Assembly: GCF_002575655.3 (NCBI RefSeq)
Contig: NC_053039.3
Location: 243,142,622 to 243,206,621 of the forward strand
Source: Aegilops tauschii subsp. strangulata
Taxonomy: Eukaryota; Streptophyta; Magnoliopsida; Poales; Poaceae
DNA: 64,000 nucleotides
Direction: 5' to 3'
The notes under the pieces were generated by a model. The model was not told the origin of the DNA. It ran no database searches and saw only the letters and a list, made by a program, of their open reading frames with translations. Positions 42,544 to 55,300 of the stretch are shown here, piece by piece. The first letter of the stretch is position 1. Each line of letters begins with the position of its first letter. A program made the translations under genes and the position numbers.

Positions 42544-44272
42544 TGTTGGAAATATGCCCTAGAGGCAATAATAAAATGGTTATTATTGTATTTCCTTGTT
42601 CATGATAATTGTCTGTTGTTCATGCTATAATTGTATTAACTGGAAACCGTAATACATGTGTGAATACATAGACCACAACATGTCCCTAGTAAGCCTCTAG
42701 TTGACTAGCTCGTTGATCAATAGATGGTTACGGTTTCCTGACCATGGACATTGGATGTCATTGATAACGGGATCACATCATTAGGAGAATGATGTGATGG
42801 ACAAGACCCAATCCTAAGCATAGCACAAGATCGTGTAGTTCGTTTGCTAGAGCTTTTCTAATGTCAAGTATCATTTCCTTAGACCATGAGATTGTGCAAC
42901 TCCCGGATACTGTAGGAATGCTTTGGGTGTACCAAACGTCACAACATAACTGGGTGGCTATAAAGGTGCACTACAGGTATCTCCGAAAGTGTCTGTTGGG
43001 TTGGCACGAATCGAGACTGGGATTTGTCACTCCGTATGACGGAGAGGTATCTCTGGGCCCACTCGGTAATGCATCATCATAATGAGCTCAATGTGACCAA
43101 GTGTTCGGTCACGGGATCATGCATTACGGTACGAGTAAAGTGACTTGCCGGTAACGAGATTGAACAAGGTATTGGGATACCGACGATCGAATCTCGGGCA
43201 AGTAACGTACCGATTGACAAAGGGAATTGTATACGGGATTGATTGAATCCTCGACATCGTGGTTCATCCGATGAGATCATTGTGGAACATGTGGGAGCCA
43301 ACATGGGTATCCAGATCCCGCTGTTGGTTATTGCCCGGAGAGTCGTCTCGGTCATGTCTGCATGTCTCCCGAACCCGTAGGGTCTACACACTTAAGGTTC
43401 GGTGATGCTAGAGTTGTAGAGATATTAGTATGCGGAAATCCGAAAGTCGTTCGGAGTCCCGGATGAGATCCCGGACGTCACGAGGAGTTCCGAAATGGTC
43501 CGGAGGTAAAGATTTATATATGGGAAGTCCTATTTTGGCCACCGGAAAATGTTCGGGATTTTTCGGTATTGTACCGGGAAGGTTCTAGAAGGTTCCGAAG
43601 TGGGGCCCACCTGCATGGGGGGGCACATGAACGTGGGTAGCGGGGGCAAGGCCCCACACCCCTGGTCAAGGCGCACCAAGATCCCACCTTAGAAGGAATA
43701 AGATCATATCCCGAAGGGATAAGATCAAGATCCCTAAAAAAGGGGGATAACAATCGGTGGGGAAGGGAAATGATGGGATTTCTTTTCCCCACCTTTGCCA
43801 ACGCCCCAATGGACTTGGAGGGCAAGAAACCAGCCCCCTCCACCCCTATATATAGTGGGGAGGCGCATGGGAGCAGCACCCCAAGCCCTGGCGCCTCCCT
43901 CCCTCCCGTGACACCTCTTCCTCCCCGCTTGCGCTTGGCGAAGCCCTGCCGGGATCCCGCTACTTCCACCACCACGCCGTCGTGCTGCTGGATCTCCATC
44001 AACTTCTCCTCCCCCCTTGCTGGATCAAGAAGGAGGAGACGTCCCCGCTCCGTACGTGTGTTGAACGTGGAGGTGCCGTCCGTTTGGCGCTAGGATCATC
44101 GGTGATTTGGATCACGACGAGTACGACTCCATCAACCCCGTTCACTTGAACGCTTCCGCTCGCGATCTACAAGGGTATGTAGATGCACTCCTCCCCTCTC
44201 GTTGCTAGCATCTCCTAGATTGATCTTGGTGACACGTAGGAATATTTTGAATTTCTGCTACGTTCCCCAACA
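42544..44272 (+). repeat. 5' LTR of Angela 1
   Basis: The LTR is 1729 bases, with a TATATATA box at 43847-43854. About 205 bases at roughly 43624-43828 are missing from the 3' copy, where GGGGGG joins directly to CCCACCAGCC. Confidence 0.92.
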
Positions 44273-44292
44273 GTGGCATCATGAGCCAGGTC
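44273..44292 (+). promoter_or_regulatory. Primer binding site of Angela 1
   Basis: GTGGCATCATGAGCC directly follows the LTR and is a changed form of the initiator tRNA-Met primer site (TGGTATCAGAGC) used by this Copia family. Confidence 0.65.
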
Positions 44293-47200
44293 TATGCGTA
44301 GATTCTATGCACGAGTAGAACACAAAGTAGTTGTGGGCGATGATTTGTTCAATTTGCTTGCCGTTACTAGTCTTATCTTTATTCGGCGGCATTGTGGGAT
44401 GAAGCGGCCCGGACCGACCTTACACGTACTCTTACGTGAGACAGGTTCCACCGACTGACATGCACTTGATGCATAAGGTGGCTAGCGGGTGTCTGTCTCT
44501 CCCACTTTAGTTGGATCAGATTTGATGAAAAGGGTCCTTATGAAGGGTAAATAGCAATTGGCATATCACCGTTGTGGCTTTTGCGTAGGTAAGAAACGTT
44601 CTTGCTAGAAACCCATAGCAGCCACGTAAAACATGCAACAACAATTAGAAGGCGTCTAACTTGTTTTTGCAGGGTATGCTATGTGATGTGATATGGCCAA
44701 AAGGATGTGATGAATTATATATGTGATGTATGAGATTGATCATGTTCTTGTAATAGGAATCACGACTTGCATGTCGATGAGTATGACAACCGGCAGGAGC
44801 CATAGGAGTTGTCTTAATTTATTGTATGACCCGCGTGTCAATGAAAACACCATGTAATTACTTTACTTTATTGCTAACCGTTAGCCATAGTAGTAGAAGT
44901 AATAGTTGGCAAGACAACTTCATGAAGACACGATGATGGAGATCATGATGATGGAGATCATGGTGTCATGCCGGTGACGAAGGTGATCATGCCACGCCTC
45001 GAAGATGGAGATCAAAGGCGCAAGATGATATTGGCCATATCATGTCACTTTATGATTTGCATGTGATGTTTGTCATGTTTACATCTTATTTGCTTAGAAC
45101 GACGGTAGCATAAATAAGATGATCCCTCACTAAAATTTCAAGAGATGTGTTCCCCCTAACTGTGCACCGTTGCGACGGTTCGTTGTTTTGAAGCACCACG
45201 TGATGATCGGTTGTGATAGATTCTAACGTTCGCATACAACGGGTGTTGACGAGCCTAGCATGTACAGACATGGCCTCGGAACACAAGCAAAACACTTAGG
45301 TTGACTTGACGAGCCTAGCATGTACAGACATGGCCTCGGAACACAAGAGACCGAAAGGTCGAACATGAGTTGTATAGTAGATACGATCAACATGGAGATG
45401 TTCACCAATGATGACTAGTCCATCTCACGTCATGATCGGACACGACCTAGTCGATTCGGATCATGTATCACTTAGATGACTAGAGGGATGTCTATCTAAG
45501 TGGGAGTTCATTAAATAATCAGATGAACTTAATTATCATGAACATAGTCAAAAGGTCTTTGCAAATAATGTCGTAGCTTACGCTTTAGTTCTACTAAGAT
45601 ATGTTCCTAGAGAAAATTTAGTTGAAAGTTGATAGTAGCAATTATGCGGACTGGGTCCGTAAACTGAGGATTGTCCTCATTGCTGCACAGAAGGCTTATG
45701 TCCTTAATGCACTGCTCGGTGTGCTGAACCTCGAGCGTCGTTTGTGGATGTTGCGAACATCTGACATACACGTTTTGATGACTACATGATAGTTCAGTGC
45801 GTAATGTTGAACGGTTTAAAATTGTGGCACAAAAGACAGTTTTGAAACGTCGCAGAACATATGAGATGTTCCAAAGACAGAAATTGGGATTTCAGACTAG
45901 TGCCCATGTCAAGAGGTATGAGACCTTTGACAAGTTTCTTAAGCCTGCAAACTAAGGGAGAAAAGCTCAATCGTTGAGCATGTGCTCAGATTGTCTGAGT
46001 ACTACAATCACTTGAATCGAGTGGGAGTTAATTTTCCAGATGAGATAGTGATGGTTCTTCATAGTCACAGCCACCAAGCTATTAGAGCTTCGTGATGAAC
46101 TATAACATATCAGGGATAGACATGATGATCCTTGAGCAACTCACGATGTTTGACACCGCGAAAGTAGAAATCAAGTAGGAGCATCAACTGTTGATGGTTA
46201 GTAAAACCACTAGTTTCTAGAAGGGCAAGGGCAAGAAGGGATACTTCATGAAACGACAAATCAGTTGCTGCTCTAGTGAAGAAACCCAAGGTTGAACCCA
46301 AACCCGAGACTAAGTGCTTCTGAAATGAGGGGAACGGTCACTGAAGGATAACTACCCTAGATACTTCGTAGATGAGAAGGCTGGCAAGGTCGACAGAAGT
46401 ATATTGGATATACATTATATTAATGTGTACTTTACTAGTACTCCTAGTAGCACCAGGGTATTAGATACCGGTGAAGGTTGCTAAGTGTTAGTAACTCGAA
46501 ATAAAAGCTGCGGAATAAACGGAGACTAGCTAAAGGTGAGATGACGATATGTGTTTCCAAGGTTGATGTGATCAAGCATCGCATGCTCCCTCTACCATCG
46601 AGATTGGGGTTAAACCTGAATAATTGTTATTTGGTGTTTGCGTTAAGCATAGACATGATTGGATTATGTTTATCACAATACGGATATTCATTAAAGGAGA
46701 ATAATGGTTACTCTATCTATTTGAATAATAACTTCAATGGTCTTGCACCTAAAATGAATGGTTTATTGAATCTCGATCGTAGTGATACACATGCTCATGC
46801 CAAAAGATATAAGATAATAATGATAGTACCACATACTTGTGGCACTGCCACTTGAGTCATATTGGTATAAAACGCATGAAGAAGCTCCATGTTGATGGAT
46901 CTTTGGACTCACTCGTTTTTGAAAAGATTGAGACATGTGAACCATGTCTATTAGTATATATGCATGAAGAAAGTCCATACAGATGGATCATTTGGACTCA
47001 CTTGATTTTGAATCACTTGAGACATGCAAATCATACCACATGGGCAAGATGACTGAAAGGCCTCGTTTTCAGTAAGATGGAACAAGAGAGCAACTTGTTG
47101 GAAGTAATACATTTGATGTGTGCAGTCCAATGAGTGCTGAGGCACGCAGTGGATATCGTTATGTTCTTACTTCACAGATGATTTGAGTAGATGCTGAGAA

Positions 47201-49447
47201 TATTTACTTGATGAAACACAAGTCTGAATTATTGAAAGGTTCAAGTAATTTTAGAGTGAAGTTGAAGATCGTCGTGACAAGAGGATAAAATGTCTGTGAT
47301 ATGATCATAGAGATGAATATCTGAGTTACGAGTTTGGCACACAATTAAGAAATTGTGGAAATTGTTTCACGACTAATACCGCCTGGAACACCATATTGTG
47401 ATGGTGTGTCCGAACATCATAACTGCACCCTATTGGATATGGTGCATACCATGATGTCTCTTATCGAATTACAACTATCGTTTATGGGTTAGGCATTAGA
47501 GACAACCGCATTCACTTTAAAAGGGGCACCACGCAATTCCGTTGAGACGACACCGTATGAACTATGGTTTAGAGAAACCTAAGCTGTCGTCTCTTAAAAG
47601 TTTGGGGCTGCGACGCTTATGTGAAAAAGTTTCAGGCTGATAAGCTCGAACCCAAAGCGGATAAATGCATCTTCATAGAATACCCAAAACAGTTGGGTAT
47701 ACCTCCTATTTCAGATCTGGAAGCAAAAGTGATTGTTTCTAGAAACGGGTCCTTTCTCGAGGAAAAGTTTCTCTCGAAAGAATTGAGTGGGAGGATGGTG
47801 GAGACTTGATGAGGTCATTGAACCGTCACTTCAACTAATGTGTAGCAGGGCACAGGAAGTTGTTCCTGTGGCACCTACACCAATTGAAGTGGAAGCTTAT
47901 GATAGTGATCATGAAACTTCAGATCAAGTCACTACCAAACCTCATAGGACGACAAGGATGCGTACTACTTCAGAGTGGTACGTAATCCTGTCTTGGAAGT
48001 CATGTTGCTAGACAACAATGAACCTATGAGCTATGGAGAAGCGATGGTGGGCCCGGATTCCGACGAATGGCTTGAGGCCATAAAATCCGAGAGGATCCAT
48101 GTATGAAAACAAAGTATAGACTTTGAAAGAACTACTTGATGGTCGTAAGGCTGTTGGGTACAGATGGATTTTAAAGGGAAGACAGACAATGATGGTAAGT
48201 GTCACCATTAAGAAAGCTCGACTTGTCGTTAAGATGTTTTCCGGCAAGTTCAAGGAGTTGACTGCGATGAGACTTTCTCACTCGTAGCGATGCTAAGAGT
48301 CTGTTAGAATTATATTAGCAGTTACTGCATTATTTATGAAATCTTGCAGATAGGATGTCAAAACATTGTTTCCTCGACGATTTTCTTGAGGAAAGGCTGT
48401 ATGTGATACAACCAAAAGGTTTTGTCAATCCTGAAAGATGCTAACAAGTATGCAAAGCTCTAGCAATCCTTCTAAGGATTGGAGTAAGCATCTCGGAGTT
48501 GGAATGAACGCTTTGATGAGATGATCAAAGATTTTGGGTTTATACAAGGTTCATGAGAAACTTGTATTTCCAAAGAAGTGAGCTGGAGCACTATAGAATT
48601 TTTGATGAGTATATGTTGTTAACATATTGTTGATCAGAAATGATGTAGAATTTCTGGAAAGCATCCAGGGTTATTTGAAAAGTGTTTTTTAATGGAAAAC
48701 CTGGATTAAGCTACTTGAACATTGAGCATCAAGATCTATAAGGATAGATAAAAAACGCTTAATAGTACTTTCAAATGAATACATACCGTGACAAGACTTT
48801 GAAGGAGTTCAAAATAGATCAGCAAAGAAGGAGTTCTTGGCTGTGTTACAAGGTGTGAGTATTGAGTAAGACTCAAGACCTGACCACGGCAGAAGAGAGA
48901 GAAAGGACGAAGGTCGTTCCCTATGCTTTAGACGTAGGCTCTACAGTATGCTATGCTGTGTACCGCACCTGAAGTGTGCCTTGCCATGAGTTAGTCAAGG
49001 GGTACAATAGTGATCCGGGAATGGATCACATGACAGCGGTCGAACTTATCCTTAGTATCTAGTGGACTAAGGAATTTTCTCGATTATGGAGGTGGTAAAA
49101 CAGTTCGTCGTAAAGGGTTACGTCGATGCAAACTTTGACACTAATCTAGATGACTCTGAGTAGTAAACCGGATTCGTATAGTAGAGCAGTTATTTGGAAT
49201 AGCTCCAAGTAGCGCGTGGTAGCTACATCTACAAGATGACATAGAGATTTGTAAAGCACACACGGATCTGAATGTTGCAGACCCATTGACTAAAACCTCT
49301 CTCGTAAGCATAACATGATCAAACCCTAGATCTCATTGAGTGTTAATCACATGGTGATGTGGACTAGATTATTGACTCTAGTGAACTTTGAGTGTTAATC
49401 ACATGGTGATGTGAACTAGATTATTGACTCTAGTGCAAGTGGGAGAC
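44293..49447 (+). pseudogene. Angela 1 gag-pol polyprotein, heavily degraded
   Basis: The untranslated leader to about 45550 holds a 15-base repeat (44933-44962) and a local duplication at 45249-45346. Gag remnants lie at about 45600-46300. The protease DTG survives at 46464-46472. Pre-integrase and integrase remnants lie at 46840-47800 (LWHCHLSHIG, then DKLEPKADKCIFIEYPK). Reverse transcriptase and RNase H remnants lie at 48000-49300. The RT catalytic YVDD box reads YVVN at 48612-48623. Dozens of stops and several frameshifts are present, so no functional protein can be made. A 52-base tandem duplication (TGAGTGTTAATCACATGG...) lies just before the polypurine tract CAAGTGGGAGAC (49436-49447). 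Confidence 0.85.
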
Positions 49448-50510
49448 TGTTGGAAATATGCCCTAGAGGCAATAATAAAATGGTTATTATTGTATTTCCT
49501 TGTTCATGATAATTGTCTGTTGTTCATGCTATAATTGTATTAACTGGAAACCGTAATACATGTGTGAATACATAGACCACAACATGTCCCTAGTAAGCCT
49601 CTAGTTGACTAGCTCGTTGATCAATAGATGGTTATGGTTTCCTGACGATGTACATTGGATGTCATTGATAACGGGATCACATCATTAGGAGAATGATGTG
49701 ATGGACAAGACCCAATCCTAAGCATAGCACAAGATCGTGTAGTTCGTTTCTAGAGATTTTCTAATGTCAAGTATCATTTCCTTAGACCATGAGATTGTGC
49801 AACTCCCGGATACCATAGGAATGCTTTGGGTGTACCAAACGTCACAACGTAACTAGGTGGCTATAAAGGTGCACTACAGGTATCTCCGAAAGTGTCTGTT
49901 GGGTTGGCACGAATCGAGACTAGGATTTGTCACTCCGTATGACGGAGAGGTATCTCTGGGCCCACTCGGTAATGCATCATCATAATGAGCTCAATGTGAC
50001 CAAGTGTTTGGTCACGGGATCATGCATTACTGTACGAGTAAAGTGACTTGCCGGTAACGAGATTGAACAAGGTATTGGGATACCGACGATCGAATCTCGG
50101 GCAAGTAACTTACCGATTGACAAAGGGAATTGTATACGGGATTGATTGAATCCTCGACATCGTGGTTCATCCGATGAGATCATCGTGGAACATGTGGGAG
50201 CCAACATGGGTATCCAGATCCCGCTATTGGTTATTGACCGGAGAGTCGTCTCGGTCATGTCTGCATGTCTCCCGAACCCGTAGGGTCTACACACTTAAGG
50301 TTCAGTGACGCTAGGGTTGTAGAGATATTAGTATGCGGAAATCCGAAAGTCGTTCGGAGTCCCGGATGAGATCCCGGACGTCACGAGGAGTTCCGAAATG
50401 GTCCGGAGGTAAAGATTTATATATGGGAAGTCCTATTTTGGCCACCGGAAAATGTTCGGGATTTTTCGGTATTGTACCGGGAAGGTTCTAGAAGGTTACG
50501 AAGTGGGGCC
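49448..50510 (+). repeat. 3' LTR of Angela 1, first part
   Basis: This part starts TGTTGGAAATATG and matches 42544 onward for about 1.06 kb until it meets GGGCC at 50506-50510. That is the left target duplication of Angela 2. Confidence 0.92.
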
Positions 50511-52302
50511 TTTTGGGGAACGTAGCAGAAATTAAAAATTTTCTACGCATCACCAAGATCAATCTATGGAGTAATCTAGCAATGAGGGGAAGGGGAGTGC
50601 ATCTACATACCATTGTAGATCGCGATGCGGAAGCGTTGCAAGAACGCGGATGAGGGAGTCGTACTCGTAGCGATTCAGATCGCGGTTGATTCCGATCTGA
50701 GCACCGAAGAACGGTGCCTCCGCGTTCAACACACGTGCAGCCCGGTGACACCTCCCACGCCTTGATCCAGCAAGGAGAGAGGGAGAGGTTGGGGAAGACT
50801 CCATCCAGCAGCAGCACGACGGCGTGGTGGTGATGGAGGAGCGTGGCAATCCCGCAGGGCTTCGCCAAGCACCGCGGGAGAGGAGGAGGAAGAAGAGGGG
50901 TAGGGCTGCACCGAAAGAGAGACGTTCTCGTGTGTCTTGGGCAACCCAAACCTCAACTATATATAGGGGGGGAGGGGGCTGCGCCCCCCTTAGGGTTTCC
51001 ACCCCCAAGAGGAGGCGGCCAGCCCTAGATCCCATCAAGGGGGGCGGCCAAGGGGAGGAGAGGGGGGGCGCCCCACTAGATGGGCCCTAAGGCCCATCTG
51101 GACCTAGGGTTTGCCCCCTCCCACTCTCCCATGCGCCTTGGGCCTTGGTGGGAGGGGGGGGGCGCACCAGCCCACCTGGGGCTGGTCCCCTCCCACACTT
51201 GGCCCACGCAGCCTTCTGGGGCTGGTGGCCCCACTTGGTGGACCCCCGGGACCCTCCCGGTGGTCCCGGTACATTACCGATTTCACCCGAAACTTTTCCG
51301 GTGACCAAAACAGGACTTCCCATATATAAATCTTTACCTCCGGACCATTCCGGAACTCCTCGTGACGTCCGGGATCTCATCCAGGACTCCGAACAACATT
51401 CGGTAACCACGTACATACTTTCCCTATAACCCTAGCGTCATCGAACCTTAAGCGTGTAGACCCTACGGGTTCGGGAACCATGCAGACATGACCGAGACGT
51501 TCTCCGGTCAATAACCAACAGCGGGATCTGGATACCCATGTTGGCTCCCACATGTTCCACGATGATCTCATCGGATGAACCACGATGTCGGGGATTCAAT
51601 CAATCCCATATGCAATTCCCTTTGTCTATCGGTATGTTACTTGCCCGAGATTCGATCGTCGGTATCCCGATACCTTGTTCAATCTCGTTACCGGCAAGTC
51701 TCTTTACTCGTTCCCTAACTCACATCATCCCGTGATCAACTCCTTGGTCACAATGTGCACATTATGATGATGTCCTACCAAGTGGGCCCAGAGATACCTC
51801 TCCGTTTACACGGAGTGACAAATCCCAGTCTCGATTCGTGCCAACCCAACAGACACTTTCGGAGCTATCTGTAGTGCACCTTTATAGTCACCCAGTTACG
51901 TTGTGACGTTTGGTACACCCAAAGCATTCCTACGGTATCCGGGAGTTGCACAATCTCATGGTCTAAGGAAGTGATACTTGACATTAGAAAAGCTCTGAGC
52001 AAACGAACTACACGATCTTGTGCTAGGCTTAGGATCGGGTCTTGTCCATCACATCATTCTCCTAATGATGTGATCCCGTTATCAACGACATCCAATGTCC
52101 ATGGTCAGGAAACCGTAACCATCTATTGATCAACGAGCTAGTCAACTAGAGGCTTACTAGGGACATGGTGTTGTCTATGTATCCACACATGTATCTGAGT
52201 TTCCTATCAATACAATTCTAGCATGGATAATAAACGATTATCATGAACAAGGAAATATAATAATAACCTATTTATTATTGCCTCTAGGGCATATTTCCAA
52301 CA
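50511..52302 (-). repeat. 3' LTR of Angela 2
   Basis: Read on the minus strand it runs from TGTTGGAAATATGCCC at 52302 to CGTTCCCCAAAA at 50511. A GC-rich middle part at 50980-51250 contains long C and G runs. The polypurine tract GTGCAAGTGGGAGAC precedes it at about 52317-52303. Confidence 0.92.
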
Positions 52303-55300
52303 GTCTCCCACTTGCACTAGAGTCAATAATCTAGTTCACATCACCATGTGATTAACACTGACAGGTCACATCACCATGTGACCAACATCCAAAGAGTTTA
52401 CTAGAGTCAACAATCTAGTTCACATCATTATGTGATTAACACTCAATCAGTTCTGGTTTGATCATGTTATGCTTGTGAGAGAGGTTATTAGTCGACGGGT
52501 CTGAACCTTTCAGATCCATGTGTGCTTTACGAATATCTATGTCATCTTGTGGATGCTACCACGCGCTATTTGGAGCCATTTGAAATAATTGCTCTGCTAT
52601 ACGAATCCGGTTTACTACTCAGAGTCATCCGGATTAGTGTCAAAGTTCGCATCGACGTAACCCTTTACGACGAACTCCATTTCACCTCCATAATCGAGAA
52701 AATTCCTTAGTCCACTAGGTACTAAGGATAAGTTCGACCGCTGTCATGTGATCCATTCCCGGATCACTATTGTACCCCTTGACCAACTCATGGCAAGGCA
52801 CACTACATGTGCGGTACACAGCATAGCATACTATAGAGCCTACGTCTAAAGCATAGGGGACGACCTTCGTCCTTTCTCTCTCTTCTGTTGTGGTCAGGTC
52901 TTGAGTCTTACTCAATACTCACACCTTGTAACATAGCCAAGAACTCCTTCTTTGCTGATCTATTTTGAACTCTTTCAAATTCATGTCAAGGTGTGCGTTC
53001 TTTGAAAGCATCATCAGGCGTCTTGATCTATCTCTATAGATCTTGATGCCCAATATGTAAGCAGCTTTATCCAGGTCTTCCTTTGAAAAACTCCTTTCAA
53101 ACAACCCTTTATGCTTTCCAGAAATTTTACATCATTTCGGATCAACAATATGTCATTCACATATACTTATCAGAAATGTTGTAGCGCTCCCACTCACTTT
53201 ATTTTTAAATACAAGTTTCTCATAAACTTTGTATAAACCCAAAATCTTTGATCATCTCATCAAAGCGTACATTCCAACTCCGAGATGCTTACTCCAGTCC
53301 TTAGAAGGATCGCTGGAGCTAGCATGCCTTTTAGCATCCATAGGATGGACAAAACCTTTCTGATTGTATCACATACAACCTTTCCTTACGAAAACTGGTA
53401 AGGAAACTTGTTTTGACATCCATCTGCCAGATTTCATAAATGCAGCTAATGCTAACATGATTCCGACGGACTTAAGCATCGCTACGGATGGGAAAAACTC
53501 ATCGTTGTCAACTCCTTGAACTTGTGGAAATACTCTTTGCCACAAGTCGAGCTTCATAGACGGTAACATTACCGTCCACGTCCATCTTCTTCTCAAAGTT
53601 CCATTTATCTCGGATTTCATGGCTTCTAACCATTTGTCGGAATATGGGCCCACCATCGCTTCTCCATAGCTCGTAGGTTCATTCTTGTCTAGCAACATGA
53701 CTTCCAAGACAGGATCACGCATTACTCTGAAGTATTACGCATCCTCGTCGTCCTACGAGGTTTGGTAGTGACTTGATCCGAAGTTTCATGATCACCATCA
53801 TAAGCTTCCACTTCAATTGGTGTAGGTGCCACAGGAACAACTTCCTGTGCCCTGCTACACACTAGTTGAAGTGACGGTTCAATAACCTTATCAAGTCTCC
53901 ACCATCCTCCCACTCAATTCTTTCGAGAGAAACTTTTCCTCGAGAAAGGACCCGTTTCTAGAAGCAATTACTTTTGCTTCCAGATCTGAAACAGGAGGTA
54001 CACCCAACTGTTTTGGGTATTCTATGAAGATGCATATATCCGCTTTGGGTTCGAGCTTATCAGCCTGAAACTTTTTCACATAAGCATCGCAGCCCCAAAC
54101 TTTTAAGAAACGACAACTTAGGTTTCTCTAAACGGTGTCGTCTCAACGGAATTGCGTGGTGCCCCTTTTAAAGTGAATGCGGTTGTCTCAAATGCCTAAC
54201 CCATAAACGATAGTGGTAATTCGATAAGAGACATCATGGTATGCACCATATCCAATAGGATGCAGTTATGATGTTCGGACACACCATCACACTGTGGTGT
54301 TCCAGGCGGTATTAACTGTGAAACACTTTCCACAATGTCTTAATTGTGTGCCAAACTCGTAACTCAGATATTCATCTCTATGATCATATCACAGACATTT
54401 TATCCTCTTCTCACGACGATCTTCAACTTCACTCTGAAATTACTTGAACCTTTCAATAATTCAGACTTGTGTTTTATCAAGTAAATATTCTCAGCATCTA
54501 CTCAAATCATCTGTGAAGTAAGAACATAACGATATCCACTGCATGCCTCAACACTCATTGGACTGCATACATCAAAATGTATTACTTCCAACAAGTTGCT
54601 CTCTTGTTCCATCTTACTGAAAACGAGGACTTTCAGTCATCTTGCCCATGTGGTATGATTTGCATGTCTCAAGTGATTCAAAATCAAGTGAGTCCAAACG
54701 ATCCATCTGCATGGAGTTTCTTCATGCACATATATACCAATAGACATGGTTCGCATGTCTCAATCCTTTCAAAAACGAGTGAGTCCAAAGATCCATCTAC
54801 ATGGAGCTTCTTCATGCGTTTTATCCCAATATGACTCAAATAGCAGTGTCACAAGTATGTGGTATTATCATTACTTTTGGCATGAACATGTGTATCACTA
54901 CGATCGAGATTCATTTTAGGTGCAAGACCATTGAAGGTATTATTCAAATAAACAGAGTAACCATTATTCTCCTTAAATGAATAACCGTATTGCGATAAAC
55001 ACAATCCAATCATGCTCAACGCAAACACCAAATCTCGATGGTAGAAGGAGCATGCGATGCTTGATCACATGAACCTTGGAAACACTTCCAACACATATCG
55101 TCATCTCACCTTTAGCTAGTCTCCGTTTATTCCGCAGCTTTTATTTCGAGTTACTAACACTTAGCAACCGAACCGGTATCTAATACCCTGGTGCTGCTAG
55201 GAGTACTAGTAAAGTACACATTCATATAACGTATATCCAATATACTTCTGTCGACCTTGCCCGCCTTCTCATCTACCAAGTATCTAGGGTAGTACTGCTT

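Noticed and set aside
50488..51416. Multiple long frames in the GC-rich part of the Angela LTRs (also 57423-58317 and 43514-44093)
   Set aside because: They repeat in every LTR copy, overlap on both strands and follow LTR composition. LTRs do not encode these products.
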